36,651 nucleotides of DNA from positions 1 through 36,651 of the forward strand of contig JAZNAG010000147.1 of NCBI GenBank assembly GCA_045586405.1, read 5' to 3'. The notes beneath the pieces are model-generated. The model was not told the origin of the DNA and did not search any database. It saw only the letters and a program-made list of their open reading frames with translations. How positions within the stretch are numbered: position 1 is the stretch's first letter; each line of letters begins with the position of its first letter. The DNA comes from SIG607 sp045586405. Its GTDB lineage: Bacteria > Bacillota > Clostridia > Oscillospirales > Acutalibacteraceae. Below, in pieces: positions 1-8,186 of this stretch. The translations under genes were made by a program, and so were the position numbers.

Positions 1-1390
1 TATCATTTGTCGGGTCAAAAGCAGTCTGGCCCGACATAGGCTCGCCAAGGCTTATAAAGGCATTTGTTTTAAACTGTGCGGATGTTACGTCGCCGTCATT
101 TGCACTTATATACGGTATACTAAGGTCTGCTCCGTAAACATAAGCGTTTAAGCCAACAACATAAGTATTGGCAAAATTCAGGTTTGTACTATCAATAAGT
201 AATTCATAAGACGGTTGTAGATTAAACCAATAGCCATTAGAAGCCCTGCTTATAATATACGCAAAACCACCTGCAGGAATGGTAACACCTTTTTTACTCT
301 GATTTACTGCATAGTTTTCAGTTAAAACATAGCTTTGTTTGTCTGCATCATAGGTGAACACTGCCATAGCGTATCCGACAAAGCTTCCTTTTACTGAGTA
401 AGCCTTACTACCATCTTCGGGTAAAAAGATTTGTGCTGTGCCGTCTAAAATATCAGCTTCATCACGCACAATCTTAGTAACCTTTAACTGGTTGGTAGCT
501 TGCACTTCGGCTACAGTTATGCTGCTTATAACTATTTTGCTATAAGATTCAATCTTATAGCCTGTGTTAGAGCTGCCCGAAGCATCTGTAAAGCTTGTTT
601 GTGTTGTGCTGATTTTCGGTCCGGTAGCACGAAGATAAAGACCTAAAACGGGTACGGCGTCGGTAAAATCGCCTGTGGTAATGGTTACCATAGTGCTTTT
701 AGTACTACTTGAAGCCGCACTTAAACTTACTACGCTGTCTATTTTTGTTTCGGCAAAGGTTTTAAGGTCCTCACCTTGAGTGCTGGAAGCGGTTGCAAAA
801 CTGTTTTTCACACCACTGAAAACATCAATATAAGACTGCGTGGTAGCGTTTCCGTGCGACGGATAGCTGTAATTTATTGTGATACGATATTTTGTATTTG
901 CCTTTGGCACAAAAGCACTGCCGTCAGCATTGGTTATAATAAGCGGTGTTCTTTGACCCCAAGAGCTTGTATTACTTGCGTAAACATTACCGTACTTGTC
1001 AGTACCTGCCGAATTATAACCGGTAGAGTAAACAGTTACACCGCCGTTTGTATATTCCTTGGTAGCCCAGCCTTTATTAACAATACCGGTCTTATAAACG
1101 CCGTCTATAAAATAACCGTAGTTAATATCGTGGTTGTTTAAGCTATATTTAGTTAAATCAAGGGTAAAGGTAGGCGAATAAGCAACATATTTTGCATATA
1201 AGTTTGCTGTCCCACCCGGGGTTCCTAAGTTTATACTGCTGCCTGCCGGCTGTGTAAGAGCAGAATCCGTATACCAGCCTACAAAATAGCAGCCCGGCTT
1301 AGCAGGTGCATTATAATCTATATTATAGGTAGCCGCGTCGGTTAATACTCCGTAAATAATAGTTGTTCCATCGTAATATTTAACATTACA
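1..1390. repeat. tandem gene duplication, copy A
   Basis: Base 1 onward matches base 2973 onward almost collinearly: GGGTCAAAAGCAGT occurs at both left ends, and the InlB-repeat end TAATATTTAAC at both right ends (about 1380 and 4378). Similarity is obvious at nucleotide level with scattered substitutions and small indels. This is divergence between paralogues, not a recent perfect copy. Confidence 0.85.
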
Positions 1391-1567
1391 GTTATCATAG
1401 ATATTATCGTTATTATCATCGTTATTACCGTCACCGAACAATCCAAGTCCGGGTACATATAACATGCTGTCGTCCTTACCCACAGTTATGTTGTCTGCAG
1501 AAACAGAAACTGCTGTTACTGAAAAAATAAGTACTAAAGCCAAGAAAATGCTAATAATTTTCCTCAT
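1..1567 (-). CDS. secreted InlB-repeat protein, tandem paralogue of the GH16 protein, C-terminus beyond the window
   Basis: The frame opens at ATG 1567-1565 and stays open to the left edge, so only about 522 N-terminal residues are visible. GGAGG lies just upstream of the start. A signal peptide is clear (MRKIISIFLALVLIFSVTAVS), followed by an Asp/Asn-rich linker, an InlB-type beta-grasp repeat around residues 60-130 (VKYYDG ... GCYFVGWYTD ... NLYAKYV), then a beta-rich region of unknown family. It is strongly similar to the next gene: both contain YGYFIDGVY, GIVNKGWATK and NADGSAFVPKANTKY. Unlike that gene it has no N-terminal propeller-like domain; the InlB repeat follows the linker almost directly. 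By analogy the missing C-terminus may carry a catalytic domain such as GH16, but this cannot be seen. Likely secreted or surface-exposed and polysaccharide-related (inference). It has its own promoter and lies downstream of the neighbour's terminator. Confidence 0.85.
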   Translation of the reverse strand, partial: MRKIISIFLALVLIFSVTAVSVSADNITVGKDDSMLYVPGLGLFGDGNNDDNNDNIYDNCNVKYYDGTTIIYGVLTDAATYNIDYNAPAKPGCYFVGWYTDSALTQPAGSSINLGTPGGTANLYAKYVAYSPTFTLDLTKYSLNNHDINYGYFIDGVYKTGIVNKGWATKEYTNGGVTVYSTGYNSAGTDKYGNVYASNTSSWGQRTPLIITNADGSAFVPKANTKYRITINYSYPSHGNATTQSYIDVFSGVKNSFATASSTQGEDLKTFAETKIDSVVSLSAASSSTKSTMVTITTGDFTDAVPVLGLYLRATGPKISTTQTSFTDASGSSNTGYKIESYSKIVISSITVAEVQATNQLKVTKIVRDEADILDGTAQIFLPEDGSKAYSVKGSFVGYAMAVFTYDADKQSYVLTENYAVNQSKKGVTIPAGGFAYIISRASNGYWFNLQPSYELLIDSTNLNFANTYVVGLNAYVYGADLSIPYISANDGDVTSAQFKTNAFISLGEPMSGQTAFDPTND

Positions 1568-1589
1568 GCCGATATCCTCCTTTTTAGCG

Positions 1590-1618
1590 ATTATACCATA
1601 CATATTAAAACTTCGCAA
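1590..1618 (-). promoter_or_regulatory. sigma-A type promoter of the partial secreted-protein gene
   Basis: On the minus strand TTGCGA (1618-1613), a 17-base spacer and TATAAT (1595-1590) sit 22 bases before the ATG. The stretch from the -10 box to the Shine-Dalgarno (TATAATCGCTAAAAAGGAG) is the same as in the neighbouring paralogue, so the promoter was duplicated with the gene. Confidence 0.75.
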
Positions 1619-1635
1619 CACTTTCCTTTACAAAA

Positions 1636-1671
1636 AATCAGTCCCGACAAGATTGTTTGTCGGGACTGATT
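1636..1671 (-). terminator. intrinsic terminator of the GH16 gene
   Basis: A 15-bp perfect stem (AATCAGTCCCGACAA and its complement) closes a short loop and is followed on the minus strand by a run of T. It lies 25 bases after the GH16 stop codon and separates the two paralogues into independent transcripts. Confidence 0.85.
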
Positions 1672-1695
1672 ACTTAAAATAAATTTACTGCTATA

Positions 1696-4600
1696 TTAAA
1701 AATCTTCTTGAGTTTTAAAATCTTCGCCGTCAGCAGGATTTTGATATAGTCTGATATAGTCAAGAGTATAGTTCATCTCATCATTGAAATTATCCTTTGT
1801 AAAGTAGAAGCCTGTATCATTTTCGCTTGTATACAAGCCGCTTGATAAAATTACAAAGTGATAATCGTGGAAGCCGCCCATACCGGGAACTACCGTAGTA
1901 TCAAAATCGTCCTCTTCCTTAATGCTTGTAGAAGCATAGCATACGCCGTCAATATAGAACTTCATTTCGTTTTCGTTCCACTCAAAACCGTAGGTATGCC
2001 AATCAAGTGCGGTAGCATTGTCCGCAAAGGAATAAGCCTTAAAGTACTTAGCAGAATGCGGTCTGCCGCCCTCTGAAGCGGGACGCCATGGACCCCATTT
2101 ATGTATTGTTGGGCTAAGGGTAGTAGTACTACCAAACACTTCAAAAATATCTATTTCGGAGAAGTGGTCAAAATACTCTTTTGCTTTTCCTTCACTTTGC
2201 ATCCAGAATGAAGGCCAAATGCCCTTATAGAAAGGAACCTTTGCACGCATTTCAAGATAACCGTACTTGTATTCAAGCTTGCCATAGGTGCTTAGTACCG
2301 AGCTTGAGAACACGCGATTATCATTGGCAGCAGTAGGCTTTGTAACAATTGACATTGTGCCGTTTTCAAAACGAATATTGCTTCCGTCGTTAGTATAGTT
2401 TCCTAAAGCATTATCGGTTACAATGGTCGAGTAATCAAATCCGGTGCTATCAACAGTAGTATCGGTTGTAAATTCATTACTCCAAACAAGCTGACGGTCA
2501 CCGATTATGCTATAAAGCTGCTTCCATTCGGATGATTCTGATTCAATTTTTTCGGTATTGTAAACAACTTGGTCACCTAAAACATACTCAACCTGCCCAC
2601 CGATATTTAACTTTAAGTACGGACGGAAAGCTATATCTTTCTGTCTTGCAACACCAACAATCTCGGTTATATAATTACTATAGGTTAACATACCGTTTGT
2701 GCCATCATAATCCCAGCACCTAGTGAAATCTCTAGTCTTTGCAACGGTTATAGCATTATGGTTCATATTTTCTATAGTTAACTCAACATTTTGGCTTGCA
2801 CTCTTAATCAAAATACCGCGTTCAACTAATGTTACATTTTGACCCTTATGTGTAATTGTGCCGTCGTCATTAACCTTGTACTTAAAGTAAACGCGCAATG
2901 CCTGTTCTTTATTGTCCTGCGCAAATGCATCGGGTGTTAGAACCGATGCGCCGCCGCTAAATAGCTTAGCGCTATCGTTTGTTGGGTCAAAAGCAGTTTT
3001 ACCTTCAACAGATGTGCCAATGCTTATAAAGGCATTAGTCATAAACTCTGCTGATGTAACAATTTTGTCGTTAGCACTAATATAAGGTATATTAAAATCT
3101 GCTTCGTAAACATAAGCATTAGAACCAACGATTTGAGCATTAGCAGAATCCTGATTTCCGGTACCTGTAATTAATTCATAAGATGCCTGTAGGTTAGCCC
3201 AATAACCGTTTGAAGCCTTGTTTATAATGTACGCAAAGCCACCTGCAGGAATGGTAATACCTTTTTTACTAGCATTTGCTGCATAGTTTGCTGTTAAAAC
3301 ATAGCTTTGTTTGTCAGCATCATAGCTAAACACTGCCATAGAGTATCCGGTAAAGTTTCCATTTACTGAATAAGCCTGGCTACCATCTTGGGGTAAAAAG
3401 ATCTGTGCTGTGCCGGCTAAGATATCAGCTTCATCACGCACAATTTGAGTAACCTTTAACTGGTTGGTAGCTTCAGCCTCGGTAATGGTTATGCTGCTTA
3501 TAACTATTTTGCTAAAAGCTTCAACCTTGTAGCCTGTTTTTGGATTGCCCGAAGCATCGGTAAAACTTGTTTCTGTTGAGCTTATTTTTGCACCGCCTGA
3601 ACGAAGATAAAGTCCTAAAGCGGGTACAGCGTCTGTGAAATCGCCTGTGGTAATGGTTACCATAGTGCTTTTTGTACCACTTACAGCCGCACTTAAAGTT
3701 ACTGCACTTTCTACCTTTGTTTCGGCAAGATTAACAAGATCTGTACCTTTAGCGTCAGAAGTGGTTGCGTAATCATACTTCACACCACTGAAAACATCAA
3801 TATAAGATTTGTCGGTATCTTTTCCGTGCGCAGGATAGCTGTAATTTATTGTGATATTATATTTTGTATTTGCCTTCGGCACAAAAGCACTGCCGTCAGC
3901 ATTGGTTATAATAAGCGGCGCTCTTTGACCCCAAGAGCCCGGTGTAGTATTGACACCGGTTATGTATGTATCTCCGTTATTGGCAGCAACTCTAGTGCCA
4001 TCAGTACCGGCTGAGTATACAGTCACACCGCTATTTGTGTACTGCTTGGTAGCCCAACCTTTATTAACAATACCGGTCGTATAAACGCCGTCTATAAAAT
4101 AACCGTAGTTAACAAAGTTGTTATATAGATTATATTTAGTTAAATCAATTGTAAAAACAGACGAATAAGGAACATACTTAGCATATAAGTTTACCGCCTC
4201 GCCATCACCTAAACCTTGTAGGTTTATGCTACCGCTTGCAAGCTGTGTAACAGCAGCATTAGTATACCAACATGTAAAGTAGTATCCCTCTTTAGCAGGG
4301 GCATTATAGTCTATAGTATATGTATCACCGGCAGCACTTGCTGTTTTAATAAGAGTTGTTCCGTCATAATATTTAACAGCTTTGCCAAACAATCCAAGCT
4401 CAGGCAAGTTTAAAACGCTGTCGTCCTCACCTTCGGTTTCGGGCTCGCCAACTATAATATCATCTTTTATTTCGGGGTCTTCGTTTATTTCGGGGTCTTC
4501 GGAGTCGTCAACCCTCAAAGAAAATACGGTGCCTATTGTGCTTTCGGGTGCACTACGATTACCCGAGGTGCCGAAATAAAATGCACCGTCATAATAACAG

Positions 4601-5658
4601 AACGACTTAATAAAGGTTGAGAAATCTAAACTATATACAAGCTCAAAATTGGTTAAATCGGTGGTTTTATATAGGTTAGATGTATAAACACTGCCTGATT
4701 TTGTGTATGCAGAAACGTAAAATTCATTATTTATTGCCTTTACACATGTAACATTTCCGTTATTAGGCAAAGTAGCGGTATTAAAGGTAGTTAAGTCGGT
4801 GGTGTACATTAACTTATTGCTTGTATTGGAAGAGCAAAAAGCAAATGTATTGCCAATGGTAGCATCAAACGCGCCTGTTATATCATTGGTTACAAGCCCG
4901 CTATGGCCACTTCCAAAGTAAGTAAATACATTGTTTGCTTTATCAAGTTTGTAAAAACCGTCATAAGTAGTGCTTGTTGCATTTACAATTTTTAAAGTAG
5001 CATAAATATTGCCGCCAAATTCAAATATGTTATACACACGAGCAAATTCGCTACCACTTGGGGTAACGTTGCTACCGTTATATTTCATATAAATAGGGTT
5101 ATAGGTAGTTCCTCCGTCGCTGCTGGCAAAAACCCTACCCGGACCATTTTGTTGAAAACCATAGCCGGCATATATTATACCGTCTTTAACAAGCACGTCA
5201 AAGGTATGAACAGCGGCGGAAAAACCGTTAACCTCTTGCCAAGCGGTTTTGCCATCATAACTGTAAATATATCCGGCACGGTTGTTAGCGGGTATATAAA
5301 GTTTACCGTCTGCTTTTATAAAACGGGACATTTGGTGTTCATAAAAAGACGCCTCTTTAGTCCAACCATTTTGCGCGGTATAACTAAGTAAGGGCACACC
5401 ACCGTTAATTGCCTCATTCATGTTAATAGCATAGTTACCGCCGCCAATATATATACGGCCGCCGTATTCTTCAATATCCCATACCGAACGGGCAAACAAA
5501 CGCTCTGCCGTTTGACTGTCGGATATATAGGTTTGCATGGGGATTCCTAAATTGGTTAGGATGGGCAAAGTATCGGTTTCGGTATCAGCAGCAACAGGCA
5601 CCGCTGTTACTGAAAAAATCAATACTAATGCCAACAAAATACTAATAATTTTTTTCAT
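1696..5658 (-). CDS. secreted multidomain GH16 family beta-glucanase
   Basis: The product is 1320 residues from ATG 5658, chosen because AGGAGAG lies 8 bases upstream. A longer reading frame from TTG 5709 would start inside the -35 box. A signal peptide (MKKIISILLALVLIFSVTAV) is followed by a repetitive, propeller-like region (about 30-385, recurring YDG/TTDLT strands), an acidic Asp-Glu-Pro linker (about 390-425), an InlB-type repeat (about 425-500), beta-rich domains of unknown family (about 505-1050) and a C-terminal GH16 domain (about 1058-1315). The GH16 signature EIDIFE is at 1168-1173: the first Glu is the expected nucleophile and the last the acid/base. GH16 enzymes cut beta-1,3/1,4-glucans, laminarin or similar galactans; the exact substrate cannot be told. 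No LPXTG or S-layer anchor follows the GH16 domain, so it is probably released or held by its other domains. Confidence 0.93.
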   Translation of the reverse strand: MKKIISILLALVLIFSVTAVPVAADTETDTLPILTNLGIPMQTYISDSQTAERLFARSVWDIEEYGGRIYIGGGNYAINMNEAINGGVPLLSYTAQNGWTKEASFYEHQMSRFIKADGKLYIPANNRAGYIYSYDGKTAWQEVNGFSAAVHTFDVLVKDGIIYAGYGFQQNGPGRVFASSDGGTTYNPIYMKYNGSNVTPSGSEFARVYNIFEFGGNIYATLKIVNATSTTYDGFYKLDKANNVFTYFGSGHSGLVTNDITGAFDATIGNTFAFCSSNTSNKLMYTTDLTTFNTATLPNNGNVTCVKAINNEFYVSAYTKSGSVYTSNLYKTTDLTNFELVYSLDFSTFIKSFCYYDGAFYFGTSGNRSAPESTIGTVFSLRVDDSEDPEINEDPEIKDDIIVGEPETEGEDDSVLNLPELGLFGKAVKYYDGTTLIKTASAAGDTYTIDYNAPAKEGYYFTCWYTNAAVTQLASGSINLQGLGDGEAVNLYAKYVPYSSVFTIDLTKYNLYNNFVNYGYFIDGVYTTGIVNKGWATKQYTNSGVTVYSAGTDGTRVAANNGDTYITGVNTTPGSWGQRAPLIITNADGSAFVPKANTKYNITINYSYPAHGKDTDKSYIDVFSGVKYDYATTSDAKGTDLVNLAETKVESAVTLSAAVSGTKSTMVTITTGDFTDAVPALGLYLRSGGAKISSTETSFTDASGNPKTGYKVEAFSKIVISSITITEAEATNQLKVTQIVRDEADILAGTAQIFLPQDGSQAYSVNGNFTGYSMAVFSYDADKQSYVLTANYAANASKKGITIPAGGFAYIINKASNGYWANLQASYELITGTGNQDSANAQIVGSNAYVYEADFNIPYISANDKIVTSAEFMTNAFISIGTSVEGKTAFDPTNDSAKLFSGGASVLTPDAFAQDNKEQALRVYFKYKVNDDGTITHKGQNVTLVERGILIKSASQNVELTIENMNHNAITVAKTRDFTRCWDYDGTNGMLTYSNYITEIVGVARQKDIAFRPYLKLNIGGQVEYVLGDQVVYNTEKIESESSEWKQLYSIIGDRQLVWSNEFTTDTTVDSTGFDYSTIVTDNALGNYTNDGSNIRFENGTMSIVTKPTAANDNRVFSSSVLSTYGKLEYKYGYLEMRAKVPFYKGIWPSFWMQSEGKAKEYFDHFSEIDIFEVFGSTTTLSPTIHKWGPWRPASEGGRPHSAKYFKAYSFADNATALDWHTYGFEWNENEMKFYIDGVCYASTSIKEEDDFDTTVVPGMGGFHDYHFVILSSGLYTSENDTGFYFTKDNFNDEMNYTLDYIRLYQNPADGEDFKTQEDF
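2973..4390. repeat. tandem gene duplication, copy B
   Basis: This part of the complete GH16 gene matches 1-1390. The similarity stops at the acidic linker: the ~400-residue propeller-like region upstream (about 4500-5580) has no counterpart in copy A, and similarity resumes in the signal peptide and promoter. Confidence 0.85.
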
Positions 5659-5680
5659 GCGAACACTCTCCTTTTTAGCG

Positions 5681-5709
5681 ATTATACCATATACGCGCCT
5701 ATTTTGCAA
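5681..5709 (-). promoter_or_regulatory. sigma-A type promoter of the GH16 gene
   Basis: On the minus strand TTGCAA (5709-5704), a 17-base spacer and TATAAT (5686-5681), 22 bases before the ATG at 5658. Confidence 0.8.
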
Positions 5710-5739
5710 CAGTTTTTATACAAAATACATAAAAATAAA

Positions 5740-5768
5740 ATGACACTTTCAATTTATGAAAGTGTCAT
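5740..5768. terminator. hairpin terminator below the toxin-like/immunity-like pair
   Basis: A 12-bp perfect stem, ATGACACTTTCA and its complement, with a 5-base loop. On the minus strand it is followed by TTTATTTTTATG, so it would stop leftward transcripts before the GH16 promoter. Confidence 0.6.
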
Positions 5769-5792
5769 AGTGGGTTACATACTTTAAAAATC

Positions 5793-5837
5793 ACCTATCT
5801 CAAAAAGAGAAAGTTCTTTTACTATTATGAGATAGGT
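5793..5837 (-). terminator. first hairpin after the immunity-like gene, possible terminator
   Basis: ACCTATCTCA and TGAGATAGGT can pair across a 25-base loop, with GATTTTT following on the minus strand. The loop is long, so this may be a weak terminator backed up by the hairpin at 5740-5768. Confidence 0.45.
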
Positions 5838-5864
5838 ATGCTCAGTTTTTTACAAAACACACAA

Positions 5865-6113
5865 TTATTTATCAAATTTAGCTTTGATTTGTTCGTTAAT
5901 TCTTGCGTCCATTTTAGGAATAAGTTTTAAGTCTTCTTCTTTTACACTTATTTCTGCAATGTCGTCCTTTTCGCCATACTGTGGGAAATTGACAAGCCAG
6001 GTTTCGTTTGAATTATCTTCAAGGCAAATCCAACCCTGCATCCCTTTATGAACGCCATCTTTAGCATATTTATCTTTTTCAACTATTACTTCTACACAAT
6101 CCATCATTTTCAT
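5865..6113 (-). CDS. small acidic protein, probable immunity partner of the upstream toxin-like protein
   Basis: 82 residues, no signal peptide or membrane segment. The core has hydrophobic beta-strand patterns (VEVIVEKD ... QGWICLED ... TWLVNFP) and ends in a charged helix, resembling small SH3-like (DUF4926-like) proteins often found beside polymorphic toxins. That family match is from memory and unverified. Its ATG (6113) lies one base after the stop of the upstream gene, and its Shine-Dalgarno GGAGG is formed by the last GGK codons of that gene, so the two are translationally coupled. Toxin gene first and small acidic gene second is the usual toxin-immunity order. The role is inferred mainly from context. 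Confidence 0.7.
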   Translation of the reverse strand: MKMMDCVEVIVEKDKYAKDGVHKGMQGWICLEDNSNETWLVNFPQYGEKDDIAEISVKEEDLKLIPKMDARINEQIKAKFDK

Positions 6114-6114
6114 A

Positions 6115-6672
6115 TTATTTACCTCCTAACGGTGTAGTTAATTGGATATGTCCATTTGGATAAACCATCCATCCGGTTATAAAAGACACTTTGTCACCAG
6201 TATCTTTTCGAGCAATTTCTATTTTGATACTTAATCGTTGTCCTTTGTCATTAAGTTTGCCTAATGTATAGTCGCCATTGATATATTTCTCTAAAGCCTG
6301 TTTTTCAATTTCCGCTTTTAGATATTTCGAATCTTCAACCGAATAACCCCAAGATTTAAAAAGTTTATCTTTTCCGTGTCCGTATTCACCCTTGGTATCA
6401 AATAGATATGGGTCAAATTTACTATAAGCGCTATCGGATGAACTTTTGGTTAATACATCATTATATGAAATATCTTCTAATATACAATGACAAAATGGAT
6501 GATGCGGCCATTTTGGCTTTTTGTCATTTAAGAACCAACAACCATCAAGCATTAAACATTCCGGACAATGCTTGTCGCTTAAATTACGATGTATCCATTT
6601 TTCCCATATTGGTGCTGTCGGTGTTTTCTCACCCCACACTCCAGCGGAAAATAATTCATTTAAAAATCCCAT
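6115..6672 (-). CDS. toxin-like protein with a phage-capsid-type zinc motif and C-terminal DUF6883-like domain
   Basis: 185 residues; AGGAG precedes ATG 6672. Residues 36-63 hold CPEC (C36, C39) and HPFCHC (H58, C61, H62, C63), the spacing seen at the C-terminus of SPP1 gp7-type phage head-morphogenesis proteins (CPxC ... HPxCxC), probably a zinc site. Residues about 84-185 (FDPYLFDTKGEYGHGKDKLF ... GWMVYPNGHIQLTTPLGGK) resemble the small DUF6883-type domains at the C-termini of polymorphic toxins, proposed to be BECR-fold RNases. This assignment is from memory and not tested. No secretion signal, WXG or pre-toxin domain is present, so it looks like a detached toxin tip or phage-derived cargo. 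It is followed immediately by an immunity-like gene. Confidence 0.75.
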   Translation of the reverse strand: MGFLNELFSAGVWGEKTPTAPIWEKWIHRNLSDKHCPECLMLDGCWFLNDKKPKWPHHPFCHCILEDISYNDVLTKSSSDSAYSKFDPYLFDTKGEYGHGKDKLFKSWGYSVEDSKYLKAEIEKQALEKYINGDYTLGKLNDKGQRLSIKIEIARKDTGDKVSFITGWMVYPNGHIQLTTPLGGK

Positions 6673-6797
6673 TTGTATAATACTCCTTTCTTTTTAATTT
6701 TTCAAGAATATTATACATATAACAAAACCGACATTCACCGACATCTTTTAGAAAATTGCAATTTTACATTTATAACATAAATCATTTTTAAAAGAAT

Positions 6798-6827
6798 TGA
6801 GGCACCTTCCTTACGGAGGGTGCCTCA
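6798..6827 (-). terminator. intrinsic terminator of the GH28 gene
   Basis: TTGAGGCACCTTCC pairs with GGAGGGTGCCTCAA (one mismatch) around a 4-base loop. On the minus strand a T-rich stretch (TTCTTTTAAAAAT) follows. It lies just past the GH28 stop codon. The remaining bases from 6673 to 6797 are AT-rich and hold the upstream region of the toxin-like gene. Confidence 0.75.
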
Positions 6828-6843
6828 ATCGAGCCTTATTGTT

Positions 6844-8079
6844 TTATCTTACATTAAAAGAAGTGTTATTAAAGCGAATATTATCAGCATGCATAATATT
6901 CATTGGGTGGTGGTCAACGTCATGGAGGTTGTGACGAATAGCGCCGTGGTATATTTTGTCGGGGAATTCATCACCATTTGTCAGGGTAAAGGAACAGTTG
7001 TTAAATTCAATATCACGAATGTGATTTTCTGCTTTACCTGTTATCCATAAAAACTGAGGACCGCTGCAAATTATATTATTGAAGAAAAGTTTTCTGATAG
7101 AATTCATCTTTACGTCGGGATTTTTGTCAACGTCAATGTTGATAGGGGTAGAGAAGGTCTTATCCATAATAATATTGTTAAAGGTCATATTTTCAATAAG
7201 TGTTTCCTCTCTGCCTGTATCTGTGCTGTTTTGTCTATACGGCAAACAAAAATCAATGCCGCAAGAACAGTCGGTCATCACAATATTAGAAAAGGTGCAG
7301 TTTCTGATTATACCGTCATTTATCCAACCTATACGAATTGCCGTAGTATAGCTTGTTAAATTGCAGTTAGTAACCGTTACTTTTTCGCAAACCTTGTTTT
7401 CGGGTAGAGAAACGTTATTTGCACGAACGATTATACAGTCGTCACCGCAAGAAATATCACAGTTGGAAATAGTAACGTTGCGGCTTGAGTTTATGTGAAT
7501 ACCGTCATTGTTTGGATATTCAACCTCTGCGAAAATTTTAACCTTATCAAAGGTGACAAAGTCGCAATCGTGAATCCAATAAGACCAACCGGCAGGCTGA
7601 TTTACCATAGTAATGTCTTCAACCTTAACATTTTTGCATCCCGTAAAGAAAACAGCACGGGGCGGAGTAGGACGGCTTAAATCACGAACAAATTTACGGT
7701 GTGGATTTTCAGTATCGTTTACCACAAAGGTTTTGCCGTTGCAGTCAATTTTTCCTAAGCCTGTAAGCGCAATATTTTCTTTATTTTCAGCAAAAATAAG
7801 ACAGGCATTTCTGAAACGGGGAAGCCGAGCAGTATTGACATGCGTTGTTTGCTGTTCAGGATAATCGTTACAGTCGGGTGAGCCCAGAAGTGTGGCATCT
7901 GATGCAATATGTATTTCCACATTGCTTTTGTACCTTATTGTACCCGTCATATAAATGCCGTCCTCAATAAGCACTCTGCCGCCTTTTTCACCTACGGTAT
8001 CAATGGCTTTTTGAATAGCCGAAGTATTAAGGGTTACACCGTCACCAACAGCACCGAAATCTTTAATGTTAGCTATCAT
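6844..8079 (-). CDS. GH28-type polygalacturonase-like parallel beta-helix protein
   Basis: 411 residues from ATG 8079. AAGGGG lies 8 bases upstream, whereas the GTG at 8088 overlaps that site. The N-terminus (KDFGAVGDG ... NTSAIQKAID) is typical of the pectate-lyase/GH28 beta-helix superfamily. The expected NTD motif appears as NND (190-192) and the DD motif as GDDC (D213, D214). The third motif, GHG, is not present: the aligned region reads TSYTTAIRIG (242-251). A divergent GH28 subgroup acting on pectic or other uronic/deoxysugar polymers is likely. No signal peptide, so it is cytoplasmic and would act on imported oligosaccharides (inference). It is divergent from an AraC-type regulator that probably controls it. 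Confidence 0.85.
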   Translation of the reverse strand: MIANIKDFGAVGDGVTLNTSAIQKAIDTVGEKGGRVLIEDGIYMTGTIRYKSNVEIHIASDATLLGSPDCNDYPEQQTTHVNTARLPRFRNACLIFAENKENIALTGLGKIDCNGKTFVVNDTENPHRKFVRDLSRPTPPRAVFFTGCKNVKVEDITMVNQPAGWSYWIHDCDFVTFDKVKIFAEVEYPNNDGIHINSSRNVTISNCDISCGDDCIIVRANNVSLPENKVCEKVTVTNCNLTSYTTAIRIGWINDGIIRNCTFSNIVMTDCSCGIDFCLPYRQNSTDTGREETLIENMTFNNIIMDKTFSTPINIDVDKNPDVKMNSIRKLFFNNIICSGPQFLWITGKAENHIRDIEFNNCSFTLTNGDEFPDKIYHGAIRHNLHDVDHHPMNIMHADNIRFNNTSFNVR

Positions 8080-8099
8080 TTTTATCACCCCTTAATCGT

Positions 8100-8128
8100 A
8101 TTATATATATAATACTCAACCAATACAA
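8100..8128 (-). promoter_or_regulatory. promoter of the GH28 gene
   Basis: On the minus strand TTGTAT (8128-8123), a 17-base spacer and TATAAT (8105-8100), 21 bases before the ATG. The poor -35 box suits an activator-dependent promoter. Confidence 0.6.
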
Positions 8129-8157
8129 TGGACATTTATGTATATTTTAATATAATA

Positions 8158-8186
8158 TTGAACTTAAACGACTTTTGTGGTAGAAT
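8158..8186 (+). promoter_or_regulatory. promoter of the araC-type regulator
   Basis: TTGAAC (8158-8163), a 17-base spacer and TAGAAT (8181-8186), 22 bases before the ATG. Only about 30 bases separate the -35 boxes of the two divergent promoters, so one bound regulator could control both. Confidence 0.65.

Noticed and set aside
776..1141. 121-codon frame on the plus strand
   Set aside because: It lies antisense within the partial secreted protein gene, which has a signal peptide, domain matches and a paralogue; the frame has no ribosome site or known motif.
4382..4579. 65-codon Ser/Pro-rich plus-strand frame
   Set aside because: It is the antisense of the acidic Asp-Glu-Pro linker of the GH16 protein.
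5740..5837. CRISPR-like or IS-end inverted repeats
   Set aside because: Two unrelated hairpins with T runs; no repeat-spacer periodicity, transposase or target-site duplication.
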